Assembly (NCBI RefSeq): GCF_050589625.1
Contig: NZ_JBNGOP010000017.1
Location: forward strand, 1 to 64,000
DNA from: Pelagihabitans sp947500445
GTDB taxonomy: Bacteria; Bacteroidota; Bacteroidia; Flavobacteriales; Flavobacteriaceae
Reading direction: 5' to 3'
DNA length: 64,000 bases
Below, piece by piece: positions 33,998 to 42,902 of this stretch. How positions within the stretch are numbered: the first letter of the stretch is position 1; every line of letters starts with the position of its first letter. The translations under genes and the position numbers were made by a program. A model generated the notes under the pieces. It did no database searches. It was not told the origin of the DNA and saw only the letters and a program-made list of their open reading frames with translations.

Positions 33998-34918
33998 ATG
34001 GAAGAAAACAAAATCCCCCAGAAATTTAAAATCGTACACCTGCCTTCGTTATTGGTGGCTACCTATAAGGCCTGGATGTCGGACAACCCTTTTCGATTAA
34101 GTGCTATCGTTGCCTATTACGCGGTGCTGTCCTTACCGGCACTATTGGTCATTTTATTGAACAGCGTGGGAGCGATATGGGGAACGGAAGTGGTACAGGG
34201 CAAACTTACCGACGAGTTCTCCATGGCATTGGGCCAGGATGCATCCATAGCCATAGAGGGAATGATACGGGAGACCCAAAACCAAAAGAAGAGTACTATT
34301 GCCACATTGCTCGGTATCGCCGTGGTATTGTATGGCGCAACGGGTGTTTTTTATCAATTTAAAATCTCCCTGAACAATATTTGGCAAATTCGTGAAAGCC
34401 CTAATGCCCCATGGAAAAAAATTGTACTAGATCGGGTACAGAGCTTTGTGTTCATATTGGTCATCGCTTTTTTATTGTTGGTCAGTTTTATGCTTACCGC
34501 CGTGCTTACCCTGCTTACGGAATTCATATCGTCACACCTGCCCGAAAGCGTGCTATATATCGCCTACTTCTTGGATATCGTAATCTCCATTGGTGTGATT
34601 ACCCTGCTTTTCGCATTAATGTTCAAATACCTGCCGGATGCCCGGGTACAATGGAAATCGGTTTGGGCCGGGGCGTTCCTGACAGCAGTACTTTTTGTAC
34701 TGGGCAAATTTCTGTTGAGTCTTTACTTCGGGCAGGCCGAACCGGGCTCTACCTATGGCGCTGCGGGTACGGTAGTACTTGTACTTCTATGGGTGTCCTA
34801 TTCCAGTCTGTTGTTATTTTTTGGAGCACGGTTTACCTTCGTTTTTGCCCAAAGGTTCGGTCACGAAATCGTACCGAGCGCTATTGCCGAAAAGGATACC
34901 GGTGCAAATTCTAAATAA
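33998..34918 (+). CDS. YihY/virulence factor BrkB family membrane protein
   Basis: 306 residues with six predicted membrane spans (near 35-55, 100-125, 145-170, 185-205, 220-240, 250-280). The family pattern is AYYAVLSLPALLVILLNS, ATGVFYQFKISLNNIWQI, and FLTAVLFVLGKFLLSLYFG followed by STYGAAGTVVLVLLWVSYSSLLLFFGARFTFVFA. Formerly annotated as RNase BN, which is not supported. Recent proposals link the family to lipid transport; function here is open. Its last 8 bases overlap the end of the convergent HD-domain gene. Confidence 0.92.
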   Translation: MEENKIPQKFKIVHLPSLLVATYKAWMSDNPFRLSAIVAYYAVLSLPALLVILLNSVGAIWGTEVVQGKLTDEFSMALGQDASIAIEGMIRETQNQKKSTIATLLGIAVVLYGATGVFYQFKISLNNIWQIRESPNAPWKKIVLDRVQSFVFILVIAFLLLVSFMLTAVLTLLTEFISSHLPESVLYIAYFLDIVISIGVITLLFALMFKYLPDARVQWKSVWAGAFLTAVLFVLGKFLLSLYFGQAEPGSTYGAAGTVVLVLLWVSYSSLLLFFGARFTFVFAQRFGHEIVPSAIAEKDTGANSK

Positions 34919-36149
34919 GCGTTTTTAACGACAGCTCGGTAAGGGCCGATACACTGTTCAGTATGCGTTCGGGACCGTAATATTTGAAGGAAATGGCAAA
35001 AGCGATAACGGATAAGATCATGCCGAGCATGAAAATGGTATAGGTCCATCGCAATATCCGATACTTCCGCTCCAAAACAATTCCTAAATAATACAAATCT
35101 TTGGTCAGGGATTTATAGATATAGTCCTTGTCCTTTAGCATGGTATCGATAGCGGCTTCATATGCGCTCAACTCCATTTTATGAAAGTTTCCGAAAAAAA
35201 GAAGGTTCACCTTTTTCTCCGCAACATCTTGTGGCGTGAACGTTCCGCTGGTGACATTGGGCCGCGTTGCCGAAATGGACATGATCATGGAAATGATGCT
35301 GAAAATAATAAAGATGATCGTGGGAACGATCAGATAATCATTGGAGGGGTTGTCCAGTTTTGGAATAAGATTGGAAAGTGCCAAAGAAATGATTATGGCA
35401 TTTACCGAGAGTAGGATGTTGGACTTGGTATCGGCAATATCGCTCAATTTGATATGGTTTCTAAGCGTAGTGCGGTACAAGGTCTGTACCCCCCGGTCCG
35501 GGCTCTCATTTTTAAATTTGGCCTTTAGTTTCTCTTTTTTGATCAGCCGTCTTTCCTTTTTCTCGTCCTTTAACAAACGGCGTAGGTTTTTATCCTTCCC
35601 GGCCTGCCAGTTTTCAATGGCGTAGTCGGTGTAGTACCGATGACCGGTCCGAAAGAGTTGAATGTTCTCCTTCCGCCATTGCGTCACCGAAAAATGCTGT
35701 GTTGCGGTACGTTCCAACTCTTCCCTTAGGGTCTCCGATATGGCCCGATAACTTTTTACGGAAAGGTGTTTGGTGTCCGCATCCTTCATAATCGCCTCCA
35801 AGGGGGTCTTGGGATGGTAGTTGCGTTCCGTTGCCATAATAAGTTGTACCACAGCGGAAATAAAATCGGGCTCCGCTCCCATTTCCGTAAGAATGTTTTT
35901 GGCAATTTTTGCACTTTCTTCCTCGTGTCCCTTTCTTTTTACGGTATAACCGGTATCGTGAAACCAAGCGGCCGTTTCGAGCAATTCCCGTTCCCGTTTG
36001 GAACACCCCTGGCCCTCGGACAAGGTATTTACCGCACGTACCACCCGCTGGGTATGCCTTAAATTGTGGAACAGGTATTCCGGACCGAGTTGATCGGTAA
36101 GGATATCCGTTACTTTTGCTGCTACTTCTTCTCGTATGGAATCGCTCAT
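34911..36149 (-). CDS. HD domain fused to Pycsar-effector-like (DUF5706/PycTM) membrane domain
   Basis: 412 residues. Residues about 20-130 form an HD phosphohydrolase domain with its metal ligands visible: FHNLRHTQRVV, ETAAWFHDTGY (the HD pair), KGHEEES, and MKDADTKHL. After a lysine-rich linker, residues about 215-395 match the membrane effector domain seen in Pycsar systems: TLYRTTLRNHIKLSDIADTKSNILLSVNAIIISLAL, two paired spans, MSISATRPNV, NLLFFGNFHKMELSAYE, and a terminal span pair. Pycsar effectors are opened by cyclic pyrimidine nucleotides and damage the membrane during phage infection. Here no cyclase is adjacent and the effector carries its own HD hydrolase, so the role may differ. 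It lies 42 bases downstream of the phosphoesterase-barrel gene on the same strand. Confidence 0.82.
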   Translation of the reverse strand: MSDSIREEVAAKVTDILTDQLGPEYLFHNLRHTQRVVRAVNTLSEGQGCSKRERELLETAAWFHDTGYTVKRKGHEEESAKIAKNILTEMGAEPDFISAVVQLIMATERNYHPKTPLEAIMKDADTKHLSVKSYRAISETLREELERTATQHFSVTQWRKENIQLFRTGHRYYTDYAIENWQAGKDKNLRRLLKDEKKERRLIKKEKLKAKFKNESPDRGVQTLYRTTLRNHIKLSDIADTKSNILLSVNAIIISLALSNLIPKLDNPSNDYLIVPTIIFIIFSIISMIMSISATRPNVTSGTFTPQDVAEKKVNLLFFGNFHKMELSAYEAAIDTMLKDKDYIYKSLTKDLYYLGIVLERKYRILRWTYTIFMLGMILSVIAFAISFKYYGPERILNSVSALTELSLKTLI

Positions 36150-36191
36150 TTGTATCTCTTTTTGTGTGCCATAGCGTAACGACCGCTATCT

Positions 36192-39100
36192 TTAAAAACC
36201 AAAACCGAATCCGGCCTGAACCATGGTTGCCTCGTTCGATCGGAACACGCCGGCATTAAAACCTAAGTAATTCCCAAGACCCAGCCAAACCCCAAGTCCA
36301 TGGGAGGTATGCCATTGGTCGGAGTTCTCGTTGGGTTGCCATACACGGCCATAATCGAATCCGCCGTATGCGCCGACGGTCAGGGGGGCCACAGCCGTAA
36401 CATATCGTTTTATGCGCCAACGCAGATCTGTCGATTGATAAAAATAAGACTTCCCTGTAAAACGCTCGTCCCTAAAACCTCTTAACCCATTGCTACCGCC
36501 CAAGGCCGGGGCGTGATAAAAAAAGTATTCCCCGCCGAAATTGGTTTTGTATTCCCCCGTGGTACCGACCACCAGATTACCGGAAGGAATCAGTTTTTGA
36601 ATCACTTCGGCACGAAAGGAAAAATAACCGAACCGATTTTTCCTTAGGGAAGTGTTTGCCTTATACCCCAGGGTCATGCCCAGGTACAATCCCTTGGTCG
36701 GGAAATCGTTGGCGTCATCGTTGTAGTAGTAAAGCGAGGTTTCCCCACCGGTATAGAACTGACGGTCAAACACGGCGTTCCCGAGGTTATCGGAGGTGAA
36801 CAATCGATCGCCGACCTCGCTCAACTGATACGATTCAAAAATGGGTTTGATCTTGAGCGTTCGGTAGGCCAATCCCGCACTTAACTTAAAATGTTCTAAA
36901 CGCGCACGGTAATAATCCCTTCCCAGCTGTTCTTCATTGTTTTCGGAATCGTTTCCAAACCCGAAAAAATTATTGGCGTAGCGATCGGAGGTGGCATATG
37001 CATCTACCTCAAAGTTCCAGGTCGGAAAAACATTGGCAAAAATACCCGAATAGGAAAGCTCCGTAGCCTGGAAATTGAAATGATACTTTGCGTGGAGTAA
37101 GTGTTTTTGACGGAATGGATTGCCGTTGAACCCATTTTTGATATAGGTGTTCTTTAACCCTAGGAAGAGACCGTCGTCGGTTCTAAAACCGGCCGTTGGT
37201 ACCAAAATGTTCCTGCTTGGCTTAAAGTAGCGCCAATGATAGGTGTTGGTCCGATATTGGTTGGAAAGTTGTTTTGCGGGTGATGGCCCCTTAAAATCGG
37301 TTTCTTCGTGCCGCCACTCGTATACCTTTACGCTCTTTTTGTTCTTTACATCGAAGGTGTCCGATCCGTAACCTCCTATCAATCGTACAAAAATGGTCGG
37401 CTTTCCCGTTCCTGTAACGGTAAACACATCATCGTCCCCGAGCCCATAGATCCAAATTTCATTGGTCTTTTCGGGGATGAAGGTCCGTTCATAAAAGGTT
37501 TCGTCCGGCGTATCGCTCAATTTTCGTTGTATGATCACCTTTGTGGTACCATCATCGTTTCGATGTACTCGAACCACATCGTCTTTTTCGGTGGCATGGA
37601 CCGCCACCGTACGGTCCAAATACGCTCCATAGGCCTGTGCATAGTTCGGCAGGGCCTTTAAACGCTGCTTTAAGCTTTCTTTTATGTATTCGGCGGTATC
37701 GTCCCGAACGGGTTTTGGCAGTCTTAAAAACGCCTGATCGATAATGCTATCGGTCAGTTGCGCTTGAATAAATTCGGCCTCCGTTTTCCAATCTTTCGCG
37801 CTGTATTCGGTAATGAGGGCCTGGTCCAATCGACCACCGTTAAAATTAAGCCATTTTACATCCTTAATGGTAGGCCCGTACGACTGCCATTGTCTGGTAA
37901 TCGGAATGAACCATTGTATGACCTTTACGGCGTTCCCGTCAAATTTGGGGAAAGCGTTGTCCCTATCCCTGGGAATGGGCATAAATTCCTTGTCCCCGTT
38001 CGGTTTTTCATACTCCGCCCATCGCCACTGGTCCTGATGCCGGTCCCAATCGCCCAGCAACATATCGAATATTCGAGCGCGTACGTACGCTTGTTGATCG
38101 ATATGGTAGGATTCGTCGCTCTTTATTTTTTCCAGCATGTCGGTGGTACTTTCAAAATCCACCACTTTACCCTTTTCGTCGATGGTCCTCCGGTACCCCT
38201 TATATTGCGCCTGTTCATCCGAAGGCCGTTCCTCTATAAAATACAGCTCGTCCCCAAACTCCCTGTTCAGCGGACCTAGGGCGTTTTGTTTCGGAACAAA
38301 ATAGAGTTTCGCCCTTGAATGGTTGACATCTACAGCTTTCGCCATGGGATCGATAACCATTTGCATATAGGGATGTGCGGTGGTAAAAAAATCGGAAATC
38401 AGTTTTTCGGGAACCGTACCCAAGTAATCGTCTTCCGTATACGCGACCCCTTGAACACTGAACTTGAGAAACTTTAAGGGATCCTTTCGAAGGGATCGCA
38501 TGGAAAATTCACGTTGGTCGTCGTCTTCCAAGCGGATGGAATACGATTGGTGTCCGCCCCCTTTTTTGGTTACATGAACCCCTCCATAAAGCGTGTCCAA
38601 CATCACTATCGGTGCCGCCACCGGTATGCCGTAATAGCTACGGTACCGTTTTCCCCACAGGTATTCGAAGAAAGCGGTTTTTTTGGTCGGCCGATCGGCA
38701 TCGTACACCGCTTTGGACCTGCTGCCCGGTTCAGGAAGTTTGTATTTTTCGGCGGTACTGTCCTTGGGAAAAGGGGGCAACACCGAGAAGGTATAGTCCT
38801 TTTCCGCAGTAGTAAAGGTGACTTTTGATGACCCGTCATCAAAATAGCGGAGCCTTGCAAAACCCGGGGCACCATAGGTAAAGACGCCCTTATACGGCAA
38901 TGTCCCCCCTACGGCGGTAATGTAACCGTCCGTTAAATGCGTTGGTGTTACTTGGCCCAGGCCCCCACTTATAATTTGGTGGATGTCCCCTCCCTCTAGG
39001 TATTGTAAATTTTTCTCGTGTCCGGAAACGACGGTCACGCGATCTGATTTTTTGGCCAATGCGCTGACCAATATTCGAAGATAGTTGTAGCGTCTAGAAA

Positions 39101-39908
39101 GTAGTTCGTTAGGTGAAAATGCGGCCAACGTTCCGAAACCCTTTACCAGCGTTCCGATGATCGGTACAGGGGTAAGGTGGTCTTTAAGCGAATATTGCCC
39201 GGCGTATTCCCCATTGCTGAAGATGGGATGGTGCATGGCGATGATCAAGTTTTTCCCTTGCGCATCATTGATATAGCCCTCCACTTCCTCGGCAAATCGC
39301 ATTCGGGTGACGACATTGGTACATTTGCTGTTGATGCCCTTGATACGGGACCAATTGTTTATAAACCACTTGGAGTCGATCAACAACAGGTCCAAGTCAT
39401 CGTTTATTACCCGATATTCCAACGGGCAACCGTTTTTTGGATAAACATACTCGTCTTGTTCGGGATAGTCGTCCAAAAACTCCTCTGTACGCTCCAGACC
39501 GCTCGTCCGGTCCGACTTCCATTCATTGGCACCTGGTAGAAATACCGTAGTGCCCTTAAATTCATCTATGATACCCAACTGTTCCCGAATCAACTGTTTG
39601 TCCCGCTTCCAAGATTTAGGCCTATCAGAAATCTGATTGCCCAAAAGCAACAAGGTCGCTGCGGTATCCGATTTTTTGAGCACCTGCCGCAAACGTTTGA
39701 TCATTGTGGTATCGCGCTTTTCGATCTGGCTGCCGTAGCCCCCTGCCAAGATAAGCTCGTAAACCGGTTCTTTTACGTTGTCCTCGATATCGGTATTTTG
39801 ATATTGCGGTCTATATGTCGCACATGAGGTCGCTACAATTACCAATACCAGTATAGCGAGCCATTTGTGCCAAGATCTTATTCCGTGCCGTTTCAACAAT
39901 AGTATCAT
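36192..39908 (-). CDS. Large lipoprotein: degenerate metallophosphoesterase + kinase-like segment + Omp85-type barrel
   Basis: 1238 residues. Lipoprotein-type N terminus (LAILVLVIVATSC, Cys 29). Residues about 50-345 resemble a calcineurin-like phosphoesterase, but the ligand motifs are altered: LLGNQISD (normally GD), LPGANEW (normally GNHD/E), AMHHPIF (kept), SGHEKN (normally GHxH). Residues about 440-690 have a kinase-like look reminiscent of CotH/Fam20C/HipA: DMLLGDWDRHQDQWRW at 615-630 and PIPRDRDNAF at 644-653. Residues about 870-1238 are a beta barrel with the Omp85 L6 motif SNGLRGFRDERF and closing phenylalanine (GFGFGF). Predicted outer-membrane protein. Probably co-transcribed with the HD-domain gene. 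Phosphoesterase activity is doubtful; the kinase idea is inference. Confidence 0.75.
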   Translation of the reverse strand: MILLLKRHGIRSWHKWLAILVLVIVATSCATYRPQYQNTDIEDNVKEPVYELILAGGYGSQIEKRDTTMIKRLRQVLKKSDTAATLLLLGNQISDRPKSWKRDKQLIREQLGIIDEFKGTTVFLPGANEWKSDRTSGLERTEEFLDDYPEQDEYVYPKNGCPLEYRVINDDLDLLLIDSKWFINNWSRIKGINSKCTNVVTRMRFAEEVEGYINDAQGKNLIIAMHHPIFSNGEYAGQYSLKDHLTPVPIIGTLVKGFGTLAAFSPNELLSRRYNYLRILVSALAKKSDRVTVVSGHEKNLQYLEGGDIHQIISGGLGQVTPTHLTDGYITAVGGTLPYKGVFTYGAPGFARLRYFDDGSSKVTFTTAEKDYTFSVLPPFPKDSTAEKYKLPEPGSRSKAVYDADRPTKKTAFFEYLWGKRYRSYYGIPVAAPIVMLDTLYGGVHVTKKGGGHQSYSIRLEDDDQREFSMRSLRKDPLKFLKFSVQGVAYTEDDYLGTVPEKLISDFFTTAHPYMQMVIDPMAKAVDVNHSRAKLYFVPKQNALGPLNREFGDELYFIEERPSDEQAQYKGYRRTIDEKGKVVDFESTTDMLEKIKSDESYHIDQQAYVRARIFDMLLGDWDRHQDQWRWAEYEKPNGDKEFMPIPRDRDNAFPKFDGNAVKVIQWFIPITRQWQSYGPTIKDVKWLNFNGGRLDQALITEYSAKDWKTEAEFIQAQLTDSIIDQAFLRLPKPVRDDTAEYIKESLKQRLKALPNYAQAYGAYLDRTVAVHATEKDDVVRVHRNDDGTTKVIIQRKLSDTPDETFYERTFIPEKTNEIWIYGLGDDDVFTVTGTGKPTIFVRLIGGYGSDTFDVKNKKSVKVYEWRHEETDFKGPSPAKQLSNQYRTNTYHWRYFKPSRNILVPTAGFRTDDGLFLGLKNTYIKNGFNGNPFRQKHLLHAKYHFNFQATELSYSGIFANVFPTWNFEVDAYATSDRYANNFFGFGNDSENNEEQLGRDYYRARLEHFKLSAGLAYRTLKIKPIFESYQLSEVGDRLFTSDNLGNAVFDRQFYTGGETSLYYYNDDANDFPTKGLYLGMTLGYKANTSLRKNRFGYFSFRAEVIQKLIPSGNLVVGTTGEYKTNFGGEYFFYHAPALGGSNGLRGFRDERFTGKSYFYQSTDLRWRIKRYVTAVAPLTVGAYGGFDYGRVWQPNENSDQWHTSHGLGVWLGLGNYLGFNAGVFRSNEATMVQAGFGFGF

Positions 39909-39931
39909 TTTGCCTTTTATGTGGATCTACC

Positions 39932-39968
39932 AAAAAAGGGAAGGACCGGTCCCCACCAAATCCTTCCC
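39932..39968 (-). terminator. Terminator of the GIN-domain gene
   Basis: 8-bp stem GGGAAGGA / TCCTTCCC (39938-39945, 39961-39968) followed on the minus strand by six Ts, downstream of the GIN-domain gene. Confidence 0.65.
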
Positions 39969-40062
39969 ATGTTTTTAATGCGACATTGCCGCATTAACCA
40001 AACCATTTTTGTTACCAGGAGGTTTTGTTTCTCCCTCTCGTTATAAGACCAAATTTCGATAG

Positions 40063-40746
40063 TTACCGAACTACGATTTGGCCACCCAAGGTTTTATCTT
40101 CTTTTACTGTTTCCGGGTTACCATAAATCTCTATAGTACCCCCTGCAGTAACGTTTGCATCTACAAATTTGCTGCTTTTCACAATGGCATTTCCTCCTGC
40201 AAAAACGGTAACTTCGGACTGTTCGGAGGCAAGGTCTTGTCCATTGTAATCTCCTCCGCTTCTAATGTTGATTTCTTGATTTTTAGCCGAGCCGGTCACT
40301 TCCACTTCTCCTCCGGTCACCGCTTTGGCGTTCAGGTTTCTAGTGGCCACCGCTACATTTATTTTAGCGCCTTCCTGAGATCGTAAGGTCAAAAATACAG
40401 CGTCCAAAGGCTTTTCGGATGAAATTGTGGCACCTTCGTTTGCGTCCACCAAACGGAGGTCCTCCTTATGGTATAGCGTTACATAGGTCTTGTTTCCATC
40501 CAAAAAATTATCCGTCTCCATGGCCACCTTCAACAAACCGTCCTTGTTGTTCAAGGATACTTTTTCCTGGTCGTCCCCAGATACCACGGCGTAGTTTTTG
40601 TCTCCTTGTATCAGGGTTACATTAATTTGATCGTACGCTTTTATCTCGGTAAAACCGTCCAGCGTTACTGTTGTAGTGTTTTCTTGTGCTTGCATGGCAG
40701 AAATAAAAATAATGCCTGCAAGAAAGGTTTTCATTGCTTTTTTCAT
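40063..40746 (-). CDS. Head GIN domain periplasmic protein (DUF2807)
   Basis: 227 residues from the ATG at 40746, chosen because it starts a clean signal peptide (MKKAMKTFLAGIIFISAMQAQ); an upstream in-frame start at 40785 adds a charged stretch. The mature part shows the head GIN pattern: VTLDGFTEIKAYDQINVTLIQGDKNYAVVSG, then LNNKDGLLKVAM and repeated beta rungs (AVTGGEVEVTGSAKNQEINIRSGGDY, VTAGGTIEIYGNPETVKEDKTLGGQIVV). Related to the lipoprotein at 5724-6464, but lacking the lipobox and the ASSGANL repeats. Function unknown. Confidence 0.82.
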   Translation of the reverse strand: MKKAMKTFLAGIIFISAMQAQENTTTVTLDGFTEIKAYDQINVTLIQGDKNYAVVSGDDQEKVSLNNKDGLLKVAMETDNFLDGNKTYVTLYHKEDLRLVDANEGATISSEKPLDAVFLTLRSQEGAKINVAVATRNLNAKAVTGGEVEVTGSAKNQEINIRSGGDYNGQDLASEQSEVTVFAGGNAIVKSSKFVDANVTAGGTIEIYGNPETVKEDKTLGGQIVVR

Positions 40747-40843
40747 CTGTTCTAATTTTATAGTTCTCGTTCTACTTTTTAACAAAATTACCTACCGGAA
40801 ACGCCAAGTGTTTGTCGTATCGATAGCATACTTGACCCAAATC

Positions 40844-41029
40844 CTATGACACGGTCATGGGACTACCAAATACGAATATGGAAACCAGCAACGCCGCGAT
40901 CAATACCACTAAAAACCCGACAACGATAAAGGTTGCCGTTTTGGTTATCCCATTTTTTTGAAATATGTAGTCTCTGGTCGGTTCTTCCGGTTCTTTAACA
41001 AATTGTGTACTTTCTTCTCCTTGTTTCAT
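40844..41029 (-). CDS. Small single-span membrane protein, 61 residues
   Basis: A charged acidic N-terminal half (MKQGEESTQFVKEPEEPTRDYIFQ) and one strong membrane helix (TATFIVVGFLVVLIAALLVSIFVFG). No family recognised. It starts 4 bases after the aldehyde dehydrogenase stop codon on the same strand, so it is almost certainly in that transcript and probably real. Confidence 0.68.
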   Translation of the reverse strand: MKQGEESTQFVKEPEEPTRDYIFQKNGITKTATFIVVGFLVVLIAALLVSIFVFGSPMTVS

Positions 41030-41033
41030 GTTT

Positions 41034-42398
41034 TTAGTTTTTCGTTATATAAATTGTTTTTTTATTCACAAATTCCATAATCCCTTCTTTGGATAGCTCT
41101 CTTCCATAGCCGGAGTTTTTTGTTCCGCCGAAAGGTAGTCTTACATCGGATTTAACCATTTCATTGATAAAAAAAGCGCCATCGGGTATTTGGGAGATTA
41201 CTTTTTTGGCCGCTTCAATATCCTCGGTAAATAGCATGGTACCCAGCCCAAATGTAGAATCAGCGGCCAAATCCAATGCTTCCTGCCGGTTGGCGACCTT
41301 TATTACCGTTGCCACGGGGCCGAAGGTCTCCTCCCTAAAAACAGGCATTTTGTTGGTTACGTTTGTCAGCATCGTAGGGGCATAATGTGTTCCTTCTCCG
41401 GTATGGCCCATCACTATTTTGGCCCCCATTTCAACAGATTCCGACACTTGGCCCCTAAGGGTGTCGGCCAGATCGGTCCGTGCCAAAACACTGATATCCG
41501 TATCTTCCTCATTTGGGTCCCCGATCCGTAACGCTTCCAACCGTTTTTTCAGTTGTGTTACGAAGGCATCATAGATGGGTGCAACCACAATAAAGCGCTT
41601 TGCAGCAATACAACTTTGACCATTGTTCTGCATTCGTGCCTTTACCATTACATCCATATACTTTTCCAAATCGGCATCTTCCCAAACAACACAACTGTTA
41701 TTGCCGCCGAGTTCAAGAACCGCTTTCTTTAACTGTTTACCCGCAGTCTCTGCCACTGCCCTTCCCGCTTTTCCACTTCCGGTAAGGGATACTGCCTTGA
41801 TGACATCGTGTGCAATCAGTTCCGAAACCGAGTCGTGGTCGGCCAAAATCACCTGAAAGCAACCTTTGGGATATCCAGCGTCCATAAAAAGGGATGCAAT
41901 GGCCTGGGCGCAGCCACTTACGTTTTCCGCATGCTTTAAAATAATGGTATTCCCCGCGGTCAGCGTAGGTGCGGCGAAACGCATTACTTGCCAGAAGGGG
42001 TAGTTCCATGGCATGATGCCCAAAATAGTCCCTAGCGGATCATAACTTATAAAAGACTGCGCTGCTTCGGTTTCAATAACCGCATCCGCTAAAAAGGATG
42101 CTGCATTCTTGGCGTAAAATTTACATACCCAGATGCATTTGTCCAACTCGGCCCTGCTCTGACCGATAGGTTTCCCCATTTCATCGGTAATCAATTGTGC
42201 CAATGTTTCAGAACGTTCTTCCATCAACTGGGCCACCCTTTTCAATAACAAGGTCCGTTCGGAAATGGAAGTAATACCCCACACCGGATTGGCACCGGCG
42301 GCAGCACCCAAACATTGCTCCAATCGTTCTTTACTAAAATAACTGTACTCCTTTATTTTTTGCTGCGTGTAAGGGTTCTTGGTGTGAAAGTCGTGCAT
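41034..42398 (-). CDS. NAD(P)-dependent aldehyde dehydrogenase (succinate-semialdehyde dehydrogenase-like)
   Basis: 454 residues, matching the compact SSADH-like branch. Features: LGTILGIMPWNYPFWQVMRFAAPTL (catalytic Asn region), LTGSGKAGRAVAE (coenzyme loop), KAVLELGGNNSCVVWEDADL (catalytic Glu), NNGQSCIAAKRFIV (catalytic Cys) and REETFGPVATVIKV. Oxidises an aldehyde to the acid; the exact substrate cannot be read. The context is a stress-gene region, so detoxification of reactive aldehydes is plausible. Followed by a small membrane-protein gene. Confidence 0.93.
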   Translation of the reverse strand: MHDFHTKNPYTQQKIKEYSYFSKERLEQCLGAAAGANPVWGITSISERTLLLKRVAQLMEERSETLAQLITDEMGKPIGQSRAELDKCIWVCKFYAKNAASFLADAVIETEAAQSFISYDPLGTILGIMPWNYPFWQVMRFAAPTLTAGNTIILKHAENVSGCAQAIASLFMDAGYPKGCFQVILADHDSVSELIAHDVIKAVSLTGSGKAGRAVAETAGKQLKKAVLELGGNNSCVVWEDADLEKYMDVMVKARMQNNGQSCIAAKRFIVVAPIYDAFVTQLKKRLEALRIGDPNEEDTDISVLARTDLADTLRGQVSESVEMGAKIVMGHTGEGTHYAPTMLTNVTNKMPVFREETFGPVATVIKVANRQEALDLAADSTFGLGTMLFTEDIEAAKKVISQIPDGAFFINEMVKSDVRLPFGGTKNSGYGRELSKEGIMEFVNKKTIYITKN

Positions 42399-42414
42399 GA
42401 TATTTTAGTTTCTG

Positions 42415-42422
42415 CAAACTTA
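42415..42422 (-). promoter_or_regulatory. Aldehyde dehydrogenase -7 element
   Basis: TAAGTTTG on the minus strand (matches TAnnTTTG), 17-24 bases upstream of the start codon. No good TTG at the usual distance. Confidence 0.4.
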
Positions 42423-42572
42423 AACCGTCAACCTAATCTTACTTAGTGCATTCGATAGCATTATTGATTCTTTTGACATCGGTAAAAAAGTCAAGCTTTC
42501 TCGTGTTTGAGCTAAGGAGTCTTTCTAAATAACACGAGATTTGCCTTAGTTATTAATCTTAAAATCAATTAT

Positions 42573-42902
42573 ATGAGTTCAAATTCAAATACAGCATTAG
42601 GAGTTTTGGCAGGTGCCGCCGTAGGTGCACTGGCCGGAATCTTATTTGCCCCCGACAAAGGAAGTAATACGAGAAAAAAAATAGCGGAACAATCGGCCGC
42701 TGCCCAAGCCAACATTAAGGAAAGTGCTTTGGACCTTCAGGAGCGTGTAAGCGAGACTGTAGCGGTGCAGAAACAAAACTTGGGTGCGAGGGTAGAGAAC
42801 ATCGTATCCGATGTGAGCTACAAAACGGAAGACGTCATCACCACTTTGGAAGCAAAGCTGAAAGAGCTAAAAGAAAAGAACAAACAACTTCAAAAGGGAT
42901 AA
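42573..42902 (+). CDS. YtxH domain protein
   Basis: 109 residues. The glycine- and alanine-rich N-terminal helix (ALGVLAGAAVGALAGILFAPDKGSNTRKKIAEQ) is the YtxH hallmark; the rest is a long amphipathic coiled coil (VQKQNLGARVENIVSDV, EAKLKELKEKNKQLQKG). YtxH was named from Bacillus subtilis general-stress genes. Probably membrane-associated by its N terminus. First gene of a three-gene operon: the next starts directly after its stop codon. Confidence 0.88.
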   Translation: MSSNSNTALGVLAGAAVGALAGILFAPDKGSNTRKKIAEQSAAAQANIKESALDLQERVSETVAVQKQNLGARVENIVSDVSYKTEDVITTLEAKLKELKEKNKQLQKG

